A stretch of 64,000 bases of DNA, from NCBI GenBank assembly GCA_902527245.1, contig CABZOI010000008.1, forward strand, positions 1-64,000, written 5' to 3'. The notes beneath the pieces are model-generated. The model saw only the letters and a program-made list of their open reading frames with translations. It was not told where the DNA came from and did no database searches. This DNA comes from an uncultured SAR92 cluster bacterium (GTDB lineage Bacteria > Pseudomonadota > Gammaproteobacteria > Pseudomonadales > Porticoccaceae). A program made the position numbers and the translations under genes. Each line of letters starts with the position of its first letter. Position 1 is the first letter of the stretch. Of this stretch, positions 20,660 through 30,401 are shown piece after piece.

Positions 20660-21913
20660 TTAAGATGCTGACGTCTCCTGACTTTTTGCAAGCTTCATAG
20701 CTGCAAGTGTACCGAACGCACCAACGATAGAAATTGAAATATAATAAGTAGAGTAACCTGCACTCTCTGAAAATATCGTTAGGAGCCATGATCTGTATAT
20801 TGGCAGGTAAATGTCAGGTAAATACGCGATCATAGATATAAATCCTATCGCCAAGCCTTTTGTTTTATTATCGACTGAGCATTTTTCTAGAGTTGCCCAA
20901 TAAATTCCTCTGACACCATATGTTAGTAATCCAATAATAAGTACTATACTTATGACCACTGAAAGGCCAAATGCTGAGGTGAATGGAAGGCTGGCTAATG
21001 CTATTGATGCAAGCACCATTAGAATAGCCAGCAATTTTGTCGTGTCGAAATAATCCCCGATAAATCCAGCTGAGATTGCACCTAGAGGCCGCATCCATAG
21101 TTTCATAACGGTTATCGAGGCAACTGTGACTGCTCCAAAACCAAGATGATTCTGAAGATATCCTGAAAAAGAGTATGTAGCCCAAAATAGTTGATATCCA
21201 CAAATAATACATATCGTGCATAGCCAGATATTTTTATTTCTAAGTATTTCTAAAAGGTCTTTTTTTAATACATGTTTATCTTTAGTTTTGTTTTTATCAA
21301 GTTTTGAATCGTGTTCATCTAAAAAAATAAAAACAAGCGGAATTATCATAACAATTGCGATGATGTAGATGTAAATCACTGCTTTGAGTGACTGCGTAAA
21401 ATCTTGGCTTGTTTTGCTCATAACAACTGCGAATATTGATACTGCAAGTGTTGCCAATAATGCCTCTACGAGACCCCGACCACCGTCTAGAGAACCAAAA
21501 AATCTTCCCTGTTGTTCTTTTCCAGCGAGCATCGCAACAATCTTGAGATGAGCAGACCAAAATGTTAATCCTGTAGTTAATCCCCAACCACAAAAAATAA
21601 TAATCAGAGAGGTGTAGCTTGGTATAAATGAAAACCAAGTTCCAATTAGTGCGGTAAGTGTTAACGACAAAATTATTAGTTTTCTGCAAGAAAATTTGTC
21701 AGCTAACCATCCACTTGGTAAGTAGGTAATCGCAAAGATAATTCCAAGTAAGGAGTAGCAATAACTTAATTGAGAGAGTTCGATCTTAAATGAGTCTAGA
21801 ATTGATACCTCAAAATTTTGCCTCAAATATAAAAGAGGGAAAATAACTCCTGCTGCTATCACAGTAACAATGAATTGAACTAAATTATTTGACTTTTTTT
21901 CTCTAGACAACAT
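20660..21913 (-). CDS. MFS transporter
   Basis: A 417-residue inner-membrane transporter with about 12 helices. SGWLADKFSCRKL is the motif A loop between helices 2 and 3. QGRFFGSLDGGRGLVEALLA in the fourth to fifth helix region resembles YihN-like or organophosphate:Pi antiporter-type members, but substrate cannot be assigned. The mid-loop (DEHDSKLDKNKTKDKH) is strongly charged and separates the two six-helix halves. It is transcribed alone, convergent with the small membrane protein gene 9 bp away. Confidence 0.8.
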   Translation of the reverse strand: MLSREKKSNNLVQFIVTVIAAGVIFPLLYLRQNFEVSILDSFKIELSQLSYCYSLLGIIFAITYLPSGWLADKFSCRKLIILSLTLTALIGTWFSFIPSYTSLIIIFCGWGLTTGLTFWSAHLKIVAMLAGKEQQGRFFGSLDGGRGLVEALLATLAVSIFAVVMSKTSQDFTQSLKAVIYIYIIAIVMIIPLVFIFLDEHDSKLDKNKTKDKHVLKKDLLEILRNKNIWLCTICIICGYQLFWATYSFSGYLQNHLGFGAVTVASITVMKLWMRPLGAISAGFIGDYFDTTKLLAILMVLASIALASLPFTSAFGLSVVISIVLIIGLLTYGVRGIYWATLEKCSVDNKTKGLAIGFISMIAYLPDIYLPIYRSWLLTIFSESAGYSTYYISISIVGAFGTLAAMKLAKSQETSAS

Positions 21914-22032
21914 TGTTTTGCGAGAATCCTAAGGTTCATAGTGATTATTTGTTTAATTCTAGCAAAAGCATTCTGATATACTCATTAATAACGTAATAAA
22001 TCAGAAAATTTAATTAAAAACTTTTCTATGTT

Positions 22033-22731
22033 ATGGATATATACAAAAAACTATTAGTTCCATTGTTTTGTTTTGTCTTTCTTCTCATGTCTTCTTGTGG
22101 TCCTGATGAACCTGAGGAACCGTCTAAACTGATTGAACCCGTAGGATATGATATTAATGATTTAGATCCCTCTTTGAGATTAGTTCTAATGATGGGTCAT
22201 GTAGCTGCAGGGATGGAGCTCTATCGCTCTGGAGAGTATGAGATGGCGGCACCACACTTGTTGCATCCCATATCTGAGACGCATAAAAAAGAGAGGGAAG
22301 GCTTCCAGGAAATGGGACTAGATGTTGTGACTTTTGTCTTAGTGTCCACCGCACTCGAGGCAAAAAGACCTGCAGTTGAGATTGAACCTTTTCTAAAAAA
22401 AGCGGAGGATAATTTAAAGTCGTTGGCATTAAAGGTAGAAGGTAATCCAGAAACACAAATACGCTTTCTCCTCGATCAAATTAAGAGAGAATATAGCATT
22501 GGTGTAAAGGATGGCGAGATTACTGATATTGGTGAGTTTCAAGACGCTTTTGGTTTTGCGTCCACGGCAAAAACGATAGCAGAACAATCCGAATTAACAA
22601 ACAAGACATCGATAATAGCTGCCATTGATGAGCTCATTAAATGTTGGCCCTCAGGTCCAAACCTTGTTCAAAATCCAGTACCAGTTTCAACGATTGACGA
22701 TAGTACCTCGTTAGTTATGAATCTTTTATAG
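22033..22731 (+). CDS. Lipoprotein of unknown function
   Basis: A 232-residue protein with a signal peptide ending in the lipobox LMSSC (lipidated Cys at about 22) and then an acidic linker. The stretch GHVAAGMELYRSGEYEMAAPHLLHP resembles helical repeats in uncharacterised proteins of other proteobacteria; the rest is predicted helical. No catalytic motif is visible. The stop overlaps the convergent SDR gene by 6 bp. It is likely anchored in the outer or inner membrane facing the periplasm. Confidence 0.6.
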   Translation: MDIYKKLLVPLFCFVFLLMSSCGPDEPEEPSKLIEPVGYDINDLDPSLRLVLMMGHVAAGMELYRSGEYEMAAPHLLHPISETHKKEREGFQEMGLDVVTFVLVSTALEAKRPAVEIEPFLKKAEDNLKSLALKVEGNPETQIRFLLDQIKREYSIGVKDGEITDIGEFQDAFGFASTAKTIAEQSELTNKTSIIAAIDELIKCWPSGPNLVQNPVPVSTIDDSTSLVMNLL

Positions 22732-23490
22732 AGTCATGCCGCCATCAACAACGATGGTCTCTCCATTCGTGTAGCTCCCAGCACTCGAGACTAAAAACAA
22801 AACTGCTCCCGCCATCTCATCAGGTTCAGCATGACGACCCATTGGAATGGCGCTAATTGCTCTCTCATAAATATCCTCATTAGTAAAAAGTGCACCAGCA
22901 AATTTTGTTTTTGTTAAACCAGGTAGTAGGGCATTAACACGAATCCCGAATTGACCACATTCTTTTGCAAATGACTTTGTCATATTGACAACTGCCGCCT
23001 TTGATATTGAGTAGACTCCTTGAGCTACTCCAGGTTTCAGAGCATTAATCGAGGCAGTATTAACAATAGAGCCACCCCCATGTTCTCGCATTAATTTGGC
23101 ACCCTCCACACTCATAAAGAAATAGCCTCTAACATTCACATCCATTGTTTTCGTAAATGCACCAAGGTCAGTATCTAAAATGTGTCCAAAGTATGGGTTA
23201 GTGGCAGCGTTATTAATCAAAATATCTAACTTTTTATGCTTAGTTTTTATGTGGTCAAAGCAAAGAGCAATATCCTCCATGTTTCCAACGTGGCACGCTA
23301 AAGCTTCAGCACTACCTCCTTCAGAGCTGATGTTGTCCGCAACTAACTGGCAATCATCAATTTTCCGGCTCGATACAATGACATGCGCTCCATGTTCTGC
23401 CAGAAGTTTCGCTATGGACTCACCAATACCCCTGCTGGCTCCAGTTACAAGGGCAATCTTTCCACTTAAATTAAATATATTTGTAGTCAT
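22726..23490 (-). CDS. Short-chain dehydrogenase/reductase (FabG-like)
   Basis: A 254-residue classical SDR. TGASRGIG at the N-terminus binds NAD(P), NNAAT is the structural motif, and YSISK supplies the catalytic Tyr and Lys with the upstream Ser in NTASINA. PGLTKTKF and the C-terminal VVDGG are typical of the FabG/2,4-dienoyl reductase-like group. It probably oxidises or reduces a hydroxy or keto group in the catabolic island. It is the last gene of a four-gene leftward operon, 14 bp after the nitronate monooxygenase-like gene. Confidence 0.85.
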   Translation of the reverse strand: MTTNIFNLSGKIALVTGASRGIGESIAKLLAEHGAHVIVSSRKIDDCQLVADNISSEGGSAEALACHVGNMEDIALCFDHIKTKHKKLDILINNAATNPYFGHILDTDLGAFTKTMDVNVRGYFFMSVEGAKLMREHGGGSIVNTASINALKPGVAQGVYSISKAAVVNMTKSFAKECGQFGIRVNALLPGLTKTKFAGALFTNEDIYERAISAIPMGRHAEPDEMAGAVLFLVSSAGSYTNGETIVVDGGMTL

Positions 23491-23504
23491 ATTGTCCTCG
23501 AATT

Positions 23505-24473
23505 TTACAGATTTGAAAGTCTTCCATTGATAAGATTATTTGCCTCATCCATGATTGAGTCGATTAACTCTTTCACAGTTGGGTTGCTATTGATCAACCC
23601 TGCGACCATTCCACATGACCATGCGCCCGAGTCCATGTCTCCGTTTTGCATTACTTTTGGATATACGCCAGCTACTTCCTCAGCAATATCTTGGAAACTT
23701 ATGTCTGATCCCAGGTTTTTTTCTTTTTCCAAGAGTTTTTCTACAGCAGCATTGTTCAAAACTCGCTCTGTATTTCTTAATGGTCTCATTACTAAACGCG
23801 TATCTAACTCAGTGGCCTTTAGAATCGCTTCTTTCACATTTTCATGCACGGGAGCTTCTTTGGTCACGACAAATCTTGTACCCATATTCATCCCATCAGC
23901 GCCCATTGCAAGTGAGGCAACAAGGCTTCTCCCATCTGCCATTCCCCCAGATGCAACAAATGGTATTGATAATTCATCCGCGGCTCTCGGTAACAGAATA
24001 AAATTTGGAACATCGTCCTCGCCGGGATGACCTCCACACTCAAAACCATCCACTGACACTGCGTCACAACCGATGGACTCTGCTTTGAGTGCATGTCTAA
24101 CGGAACAACATTTATGAATAACTTTAATTCCATGCTCTTTCAATACGGGTAACCATTTTGCTGGGTTACTACCCGCCGTCTCAACAATTTTCACTCCCCC
24201 TTTTATGATCGATTCAATCAATCCTGGATAATCAGGCGGTGTCAATGAAGGAAGAAATGTAAGATTTACTCCGAAGGGTTTATCAGTCATATCTTTACAT
24301 TTGTTGATTTCAGCTGTTAATTTTTCGGGGGTACCCTGAGTTAAACCAGTAATTATGCCTAAGCCACCTGCATTAGAAACGGCAGACGCCAACTCTGCAA
24401 GGCCAACATAATGCATACCTCCTTGAATGATTGGATGCTCTATTTCAAGCATTTCAGTAATTCTTGTTTTCAT
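23505..24473 (-). CDS. Nitronate monooxygenase-like FMN enzyme
   Basis: A 322-residue TIM-barrel flavoprotein of the NMO/2-nitropropane dioxygenase group. HPIIQGGMHYVG at the N-terminus, GFECGGHPGEDD with the conserved His, PFVASGGMADGRS and MGADGMNMGTRF for FMN-phosphate binding are all present. True members oxidise nitronates; related proteins act as enoyl reductases (FabK-like) or are uncharacterised. Its place next to SDR and CoA genes makes a reductase or oxygenase role in the catabolic pathway possible. It sits inside the leftward operon with 26 bp to the upstream gene. Confidence 0.85.
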   Translation of the reverse strand: MKTRITEMLEIEHPIIQGGMHYVGLAELASAVSNAGGLGIITGLTQGTPEKLTAEINKCKDMTDKPFGVNLTFLPSLTPPDYPGLIESIIKGGVKIVETAGSNPAKWLPVLKEHGIKVIHKCCSVRHALKAESIGCDAVSVDGFECGGHPGEDDVPNFILLPRAADELSIPFVASGGMADGRSLVASLAMGADGMNMGTRFVVTKEAPVHENVKEAILKATELDTRLVMRPLRNTERVLNNAAVEKLLEKEKNLGSDISFQDIAEEVAGVYPKVMQNGDMDSGAWSCGMVAGLINSNPTVKELIDSIMDEANNLINGRLSNL

Positions 24474-24499
24474 GACATAGGTCCCTCAAATAATTAAAG

Positions 24500-25147
24500 T
24501 TATTTTGATTTAGTCCGTTTTATCAATATTGGAATGGAGGCAAGAATCAAAAATATCAAAGTCACTAATATTTTTGGCAGAAATAAGCTTACTTGAATTT
24601 GCGCTGGAAATACATGTGTTTTCTCGATTGATGCCCATTTATGCAGCGATAAGTCTGTTTCAGACATCTCAATCATCATATTCATCATGTCCTTAACACT
24701 TCTATATCTTATCAATGCTACAACGTCCCAGTCCTCGTGATTATCCTCATCAATAAACTTACCTTTTACTATTGTTCCTAAAAGAGGAAAACTTCCATTT
24801 TTAATCAACTTGGGCATGAGTCCATCAACATAGCGTGCATCAGCGAGCATGGGATCCGTTTCCTTACTCCACTTTGAATTTTCTGGATATTTTGCTATCT
24901 CACGATATTTTATGAGGTTGACCATAATGAACTCATTTCCATCATCAGTCTCAATAAGATTATTTACATAATTGAGAAACTCGGTATTTTCCCTTCCATT
25001 TTTTTCCATATTCTCTTTGAGTGTATTTATTCCTAGTTCAATTTCTTTCGAAGTCATTTTTTCTCCCGACCCGCCATACCAGAGTAAGAAAATAACATAC
25101 AATAAACTTAAGATAATCCAGTATGATTTTGAAATTAATGTCATCAT
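24500..25147 (-). CDS. Membrane-anchored DUF1330-like protein
   Basis: A 215-residue protein with hydrophobic segments at both ends (about 9-23 and 187-206). The middle (EFIMVNLIKYRE, YVDGLMP and DWDVVALIRYRSVKDM) resembles the ferredoxin-like DUF1330 fold, a dimeric alpha/beta barrel of unknown function. The start overlaps the stop of the upstream gene by one base (TGATG), so translation is probably coupled. It is part of the leftward operon with nitronate monooxygenase-like and SDR genes. Substrate and role are not known. Confidence 0.6.
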   Translation of the reverse strand: MMTLISKSYWIILSLLYVIFLLWYGGSGEKMTSKEIELGINTLKENMEKNGRENTEFLNYVNNLIETDDGNEFIMVNLIKYREIAKYPENSKWSKETDPMLADARYVDGLMPKLIKNGSFPLLGTIVKGKFIDEDNHEDWDVVALIRYRSVKDMMNMMIEMSETDLSLHKWASIEKTHVFPAQIQVSLFLPKILVTLIFLILASIPILIKRTKSK

Positions 25148-25608
25148 CAGGATGCCTTTTTAGGAATTGCCAATAGCATCAAGATAAGCGCAATAGGAGC
25201 CATAATTAGATTCACAGTGGCACCCGGAGCCGTTCCAAGAGTCTCGATGGGATTGAATATAATAATAAAATGCCTGCCGAGATACTCAATAACGATCAGT
25301 AAGTACATCAATGGAATCAAGCTTTTGTATCGTAAAATAGTAGTCAAATAAATAACCGCTAATAAAATTTGAGATAAACCCCACAAGGCCATTAAAGTGA
25401 TGACAGCTTGAGCTGCCCCTGAACTGTAAGAGTCCAATGGAATGGTTGCAATCGATTGAGCGCCCCCATCTTCGGCGTAAATATGGATCAAACTTCTAGC
25501 AACGGTTACCACAGTAATCGGTATGAATAAAATTAGCGAAATTGCATTTCCTCGATAGTTATTATCAATAGTTTTAGGGAAAATATGACGAATAAAATTT
25601 GCAAGCAT
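25147..25608 (-). CDS. Four-helix membrane protein of unknown function
   Basis: A 153-residue polytopic protein with about four hydrophobic segments (residues 22-42, 66-90, 95-112 and 127-147). I do not recognise the family. It is the first gene of the leftward operon and starts 85 bp from the divergently transcribed haloalkane dehalogenase, so that gap probably holds promoters for both directions. It may be a membrane component for uptake or anchoring of the following DUF1330-like protein. Confidence 0.55.
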   Translation of the reverse strand: MLANFIRHIFPKTIDNNYRGNAISLILFIPITVVTVARSLIHIYAEDGGAQSIATIPLDSYSSGAAQAVITLMALWGLSQILLAVIYLTTILRYKSLIPLMYLLIVIEYLGRHFIIIFNPIETLGTAPGATVNLIMAPIALILMLLAIPKKAS

Positions 25609-25693
25609 TTTTTAAAATTTAGTTTTAGTTTCTATTGATTATTGCATTCAGTATCTAAACTTGTAAACATGCTACTGAGATTATTGAACTATA

Positions 25694-26590
25694 ATGGACA
25701 ATAAGTACATGAGCATTCCAAAAAAATATGTCGAGGTTGATGATATTAAACTTGCTTATGTGGAGAGTGGCGAAGGGTATCCAATTGTTATGCTGCATGG
25801 CAATCCAACCTCTTCATATTTGTGGCGTAATATCGCACCTGCTCTATCCAACATAGGGAGAGTCATTATTCCTGATCTTGTTGGGCATGGTGATTCAGAT
25901 AAGTTACCAGTATCACTTGGAGCCGATCGGTATAACTTCGAAGTTACATTCAAATATTTAGATAAATTACTAAAAAAATTAGAGATTAAAAAAAATATAA
26001 CGTTGATTTTGCATGATTGGGGCAGTGCGCTTGGCTTTTATTGGGCAATGAGAAATTCTGAGAAAATAAAGGGTATTTGTTATATGGAGTCCATAGTTTG
26101 CTCTCTTAATTGGAGTGATTGGCCGGAGCAGGCTAGAGGCATTTTCAAAGGCTTTCGGTCTGATAAAGGTGAGGATCTAATTTTAAAGCGGAATATGTTT
26201 ATTGAGGCAGTGCTTCCAAGTTCGATAATTAAAAAACTATCACCCGATGAAATGAATGAGTATAGAAGACCTTTTTTGGAAGAGGAGGACCGTCAAGCCA
26301 CATTAAATTGGCCAAGGCAAATACCCATTGAGGGAGAGCCTGCTCAAATTGTTGAGATAGTTGATGAGTACGCAGATTGGCTTGCTAGCGACTCTAAAAT
26401 ACCAAAACTATTCATCAATGCAGATCCTGGATCGATTTTAGTTGGAAGACAGCGAGAATTTTGTCGCTCTTGGGATAATCAAACAGAGACCACTGTCAAG
26501 GGACTGCATTTTATTCAAGAGGATTCACCCAAAGAGATTAGTGAAGCGATCTGCAGTTGGCTCAATCATAAAGTTTCCCTTGGTAATTAA
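25694..26590 (+). CDS. Haloalkane dehalogenase (HLD-II type)
   Basis: Alpha/beta hydrolase that cleaves carbon-halogen bonds of alkyl halides to give alcohol and halide. Numbered from the ATG at 25694, the nucleophile is Asp108 in HDWGSALGF, the acid Glu132 in YMESI, and the base His272 in KGLHFIQED. The halide-stabilising pair is Asn37 (HGNPTS) and Trp109. This triad matches the numbering of LinB, so the subfamily call is strong. An in-frame ATG five codons in is a possible alternative start. It opens a seven-gene rightward operon with an Old Yellow Enzyme and beta-oxidation genes, suggesting a halogenated lipid or terpenoid as substrate; that is inference. Confidence 0.88.
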   Translation: MDNKYMSIPKKYVEVDDIKLAYVESGEGYPIVMLHGNPTSSYLWRNIAPALSNIGRVIIPDLVGHGDSDKLPVSLGADRYNFEVTFKYLDKLLKKLEIKKNITLILHDWGSALGFYWAMRNSEKIKGICYMESIVCSLNWSDWPEQARGIFKGFRSDKGEDLILKRNMFIEAVLPSSIIKKLSPDEMNEYRRPFLEEEDRQATLNWPRQIPIEGEPAQIVEIVDEYADWLASDSKIPKLFINADPGSILVGRQREFCRSWDNQTETTVKGLHFIQEDSPKEISEAICSWLNHKVSLGN

Positions 26591-26626
26591 TCTTTCATGA
26601 TAAAAAGAATTTAAAAGTGTAAACAT

Positions 26627-27736
26627 ATGTCTACGAAACAAAAATTGTTCAGCCATTTTCAATCAAAAAATATGAAATTGCCCAACCGAGTTGTAATGGC
26701 CCCAATGACAAGGAATTTTTCTCCTAATAATGTTCCGGGTAATGATGTTGTATCTTATTACAGGCGAAGAGCGCAGGGTGGAGTTGGCTTGATAATCACA
26801 GAGGGAACTTGTGTCAATCATATTGCGTCAAATTGCTATCCGAATGTTCCATATATACACGGAGAGGAGAGTATTACTGGTTGGAGAAATGTGGTTGATG
26901 CGGTTCATGATGTTGGAGGGCAGATAGCGGCTCAGCTTTGGCACGTCGGTGCAGTACGAAAAATGGGTATGCCTCCTAATCCAGAGGTGAATGGGTATGG
27001 CCCTTCAGGCATGAACGTGCCTGGCAAACAAAACAGAGAGATAATGACACTCCAGGATATAGACTTGGTCATTAATGCATTTGTGGAAGCGGCGATTACC
27101 GCTAGGTCTATAGGCTTTGATGCTATCGAGCTCCATGGTGCACATGGTTACCTGCTGGATCAGTTTTTTTGGAGTGGGACAAATCAAAGGAATGATAAGT
27201 ATGCCGGATCAATTGAGAAACGCTGTGAGTTTGCAGCAGAGATAATCCGTCTAATCAGACTTGAATTAGGCTCAGACTATCCGATTATTCTTAGATGGTC
27301 GCAATGGAAAATGCAAAACTATGAAGCAAAATTGGCCCATAATCCAAAAGAATTAGAAGCATTTCTAACTCCTTTGGTGACCGCTGGGATTGATATATTT
27401 CATTGCTCTCAAAGAAGATTTTGGGAGCCAGAATTTGAGAAAAGTCATTTGAACTTAGCGGGATGGGTAAAAAAGATTTCATCGAAGCCAACAATCACGG
27501 TTGGAAGTATTGGATTAGACGCTGATTTTATATCGAATCCTGGTCAGCGAGGTTTCAGTGAGGCGGAGCCAGCAAGTTTAAACGAACTTCTAACTCGTCT
27601 CGATAATGATGAATTCGATTTAATCGCTGTTGGGCGAGCTCTAATTTCAAATCCAAATTGGGTAAAGCACATTCAGAATAATGAAGACCAAAAAATTAAA
27701 TCATTCAAAAAAGAACACCTCAGACAGCTTATATAA
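26627..27736 (+). CDS. Old Yellow Enzyme family ene-reductase (NADH:flavin oxidoreductase)
   Basis: A 369-residue FMN TIM-barrel protein. PNRVVMAPMTRN at the N-terminus, AQLWHVGAVRK, and IELHGAHGYLLDQFF with the conserved His pair that binds the substrate carbonyl are classical OYE features; VGRALISNPNW near the end binds FMN phosphate. Such enzymes reduce C=C bonds of alpha,beta-unsaturated carbonyls or, less often, nitro groups. It lies 36 bp after the dehalogenase and 27 bp before an SDR. In the operon it may saturate an enone intermediate before CoA activation. Confidence 0.9.
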   Translation: MSTKQKLFSHFQSKNMKLPNRVVMAPMTRNFSPNNVPGNDVVSYYRRRAQGGVGLIITEGTCVNHIASNCYPNVPYIHGEESITGWRNVVDAVHDVGGQIAAQLWHVGAVRKMGMPPNPEVNGYGPSGMNVPGKQNREIMTLQDIDLVINAFVEAAITARSIGFDAIELHGAHGYLLDQFFWSGTNQRNDKYAGSIEKRCEFAAEIIRLIRLELGSDYPIILRWSQWKMQNYEAKLAHNPKELEAFLTPLVTAGIDIFHCSQRRFWEPEFEKSHLNLAGWVKKISSKPTITVGSIGLDADFISNPGQRGFSEAEPASLNELLTRLDNDEFDLIAVGRALISNPNWVKHIQNNEDQKIKSFKKEHLRQLI

Positions 27737-27763
27737 TATAAAAAAATAAAAGGAGATATAAAT

Positions 27764-28540
27764 TTGAATCTGAAAGAAAAAATTATTGTTGTAACAGGAG
27801 CAGCGAGTGGCATAGGCAGAGCTCTCGCCATTAGATTCAATCAAGAGGGTGCCAAAAAGATTATTGCGGTCGACATGAATATTGAGGGAGCTCAAGAGAC
27901 AGCTAATTTGGTTAATGGGGAAGCCATGCATGCTGATGTATCGAAAGAGGTCGATATTAAAAATGTAATCAACAAAACTGAATCAGAAATTGGTCCAATA
28001 GATTTATTTTGCTCAAATGCGGGTATTGCTGCCGGAAGAGACCTTCAGTCCCCAAATGAAGATTGGCAAAAAATATGGGATGTTAACGTAATGTCTCATG
28101 TTTATGCAGCCAGACATCTGGTTCCTCGAATGGTGTCTAGAGGAGGCGGTTATTTTTTAAACACGTCCTCGGCAGCTGGACTTTTAAATCAAATAGGTGG
28201 ATGTGCATATGGTGTTACAAAGCATGCGGCCGTTGGTTTTGCAGAGTGGTTAGCGATTCACTACAAGCATCAAGGAATAAAAGTATCTTTGTTGTGTCCG
28301 CAAGCGGTTAGAACGCCTATGACTGCGGTAGAAACTGATTCCATTAAGGCCGCTGCGAATAATGGAATGATTGATCCAGAAGATTTAGCTGAAACAGTTG
28401 TACAAGAATTAGAGAAAGAAAGTTTTGTGATTTTGCCTCATCCTATTGTTCTTGAGTATATGAGAAACAAGACCAATAATTATGATCGATGGATTGGAGG
28501 CATGAACAAATTAATGCGTAAAATTACAGGAGTTATTTAA
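27764..28540 (+). CDS. Short-chain dehydrogenase/reductase
   Basis: A 258-residue classical SDR: TGAASGIGRA for the dinucleotide, SNAGIA for the structural motif, NTSSAAG with the Ser, and YGVTK with the catalytic Tyr-Lys. The start is TTG at 27764, chosen because AAAGGAG lies 7 nt upstream and the Rossmann strand begins at once. PQAVRTPMT replaces the usual PG motif. Spacing to its neighbours (27 and 21 bp) supports a single operon. A likely role is oxidation of the alcohol produced by dehalogenation, or of a later hydroxy-acyl intermediate. Confidence 0.85.
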   Translation: MNLKEKIIVVTGAASGIGRALAIRFNQEGAKKIIAVDMNIEGAQETANLVNGEAMHADVSKEVDIKNVINKTESEIGPIDLFCSNAGIAAGRDLQSPNEDWQKIWDVNVMSHVYAARHLVPRMVSRGGGYFLNTSSAAGLLNQIGGCAYGVTKHAAVGFAEWLAIHYKHQGIKVSLLCPQAVRTPMTAVETDSIKAAANNGMIDPEDLAETVVQELEKESFVILPHPIVLEYMRNKTNNYDRWIGGMNKLMRKITGVI

Positions 28541-28561
28541 ATAAAATCAGAGAAAGAGGGC

Positions 28562-30370
28562 ATGATTAAAACAATAAAAGAAATTTTCGCAACAACAAGA
28601 GATTTGGCGAGGGTAATTCCCGTCACGAAGGCTAAGTTGCCTGATAATGATGATTTTGAGTCTATGGGACTCATTTTAGAGAAAACAGCAGAAAAGTACC
28701 CAGATCACACGATGATTATCTTTGAAGGTAAAGAAATCACTTGGAGTGAGTTCAATAAGCAAACGAATGCTTTGGGACGTGCAATGTTGGAGAGAGGCGT
28801 TAAACAGGGTGACGGTGTTGCAGTTATCATGGAGAATAGGATTGAGATGCTTGTTTCAATCTTCGCACTTCAAAAGATTGGAGCTATAGCCGGTCTTGTC
28901 AATCCAAGTCTCGTCGGGAGTCAGCTTGCTCATTGCATTAGATTAACCAAATCGGTGAAATGCTTTGCAGGTGAAGAGATTGCTAATAACGTTATGGAGC
29001 TTGATAATCAGATTGATCTTGCTCCTGCCGATATCTTTTGGGTTGCAGATCAACGAAGTTCTGAGTGTCCAGAGGGCATGGAAGATATTTTTTCTACATT
29101 GCATAGATATGAAACTTCGAATATGACCAACGTACAGTCTGTGAGAGCTGGTGATACAGGATTTTATATTTTCACATCAGGCACTACTGGCTTACCCAAA
29201 GCTGCAAGAATTGGTCATCGAAGATTGTATAGTGCTGGTTATGGTTTTAGTAAGATCGGAGTTCTCGCAAAACCTGGAGATCGTATGTATCTTTGCTTAC
29301 CTTTATTTCATGGGACAGGATTTGTTTGTGGGGTGGGAAGTGCACTTTTTAGTGGAGCCACAATGTTTCTAAGAAGAAAGTTCTCTGCGACTCATTTTTG
29401 GAAGGATATTAAAGATCATAATATAAATATATTTTTCTACGTGGGTGAATTATGTCGTTATTTGATCAATCAACCAGAATGTCCAGAGGAAAAAAATAAT
29501 AGTTTAGATAGAATCTTTGGTAATGGCTTAAGGCCTGACATTTGGGATGAGTTTAAATCTAGATTTGGCATAGATCGAATGTGCGAGTTCTACGGATCCA
29601 GTGAGGGTAACATTAGCTTCCTAAATGCCCTAAACAAAAACAAAACAATTGGTATGTGTGCGGGCAATGCGCTGTTGGTTAAATATGACATTGAGAATGA
29701 TGAGATTATTCATGATACGGAAGGAAAATTTATAGAAGCGGAATTCGGTGAGCCTGGTCTTCTTTTGGGAGGAGTGGATGATAGATATCAGTTTGACGGA
29801 TATACCGATGATGATGCCTCTGATAAAAAGATATTACGAAATGTGAAAGAGCAGGGTGATACTTGGTTTAACACGGGTGATCTGTTAAAGCAGATAGATG
29901 TGGGGTTTGCATTTAACATCCCTCATTATCAGTTTGTTGACCGAATTGGAGACACTTATCGCTGGAGATCTGAAAATGTCTCAACAAATGAGGTAGGCGA
30001 AATTCTTAACGAGCACTCCCAAATTGAAATTTCAAATGTATATGGTGTATCAGTTCCGGGTACTGAGGGAAAAGCAGGGATGGCTGCAGTTACTCTGCCG
30101 AAAGATTGTCAATTTGATATTAAAAGTTTCTCAGATTATGTTGTTAAAAACCTTCCTCATTTTGCACGACCAGTATTCTTGAGAATTCAGAAGGCTCATG
30201 AGACAACCGGTACTTTTAAACTATTGAAAGGAGATTTAAAAAAGCAGGGATACAATCCAGACCTCATGGGGTCAGATAAATTATTTGTTTTGATGCCAAA
30301 AACAGAGCTATATCTAGAATTAAATGATGAAAAATATCAATCGATTGTGAATGCCAGTGCAGGATTTTAA
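28562..30370 (+). CDS. Long/very-long-chain acyl-CoA synthetase (FATP-like)
   Basis: A 602-residue ANL-superfamily ligase that activates a carboxylic acid with ATP and CoA. The P-loop is TSGTTGLPKAARIGH, YGSSEGN is the A5-like motif, and WFNTGDLL and DRIGDTYRWRSENVST are the hinge region motifs characteristic of the FATP/long-chain-acyl-CoA synthetase group. FKLLKGDLKKQGY near the C-terminus matches this group as well. No signal peptide is evident; association with the inner membrane is typical for the family. It is the central activating enzyme of the operon and lies 21 bp after the SDR gene. Confidence 0.88.
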   Translation: MIKTIKEIFATTRDLARVIPVTKAKLPDNDDFESMGLILEKTAEKYPDHTMIIFEGKEITWSEFNKQTNALGRAMLERGVKQGDGVAVIMENRIEMLVSIFALQKIGAIAGLVNPSLVGSQLAHCIRLTKSVKCFAGEEIANNVMELDNQIDLAPADIFWVADQRSSECPEGMEDIFSTLHRYETSNMTNVQSVRAGDTGFYIFTSGTTGLPKAARIGHRRLYSAGYGFSKIGVLAKPGDRMYLCLPLFHGTGFVCGVGSALFSGATMFLRRKFSATHFWKDIKDHNINIFFYVGELCRYLINQPECPEEKNNSLDRIFGNGLRPDIWDEFKSRFGIDRMCEFYGSSEGNISFLNALNKNKTIGMCAGNALLVKYDIENDEIIHDTEGKFIEAEFGEPGLLLGGVDDRYQFDGYTDDDASDKKILRNVKEQGDTWFNTGDLLKQIDVGFAFNIPHYQFVDRIGDTYRWRSENVSTNEVGEILNEHSQIEISNVYGVSVPGTEGKAGMAAVTLPKDCQFDIKSFSDYVVKNLPHFARPVFLRIQKAHETTGTFKLLKGDLKKQGYNPDLMGSDKLFVLMPKTELYLELNDEKYQSIVNASAGF

Positions 30371-30401
30371 TAAAACAAGTTTATAGGATATGGAGGTAAA
30401 A

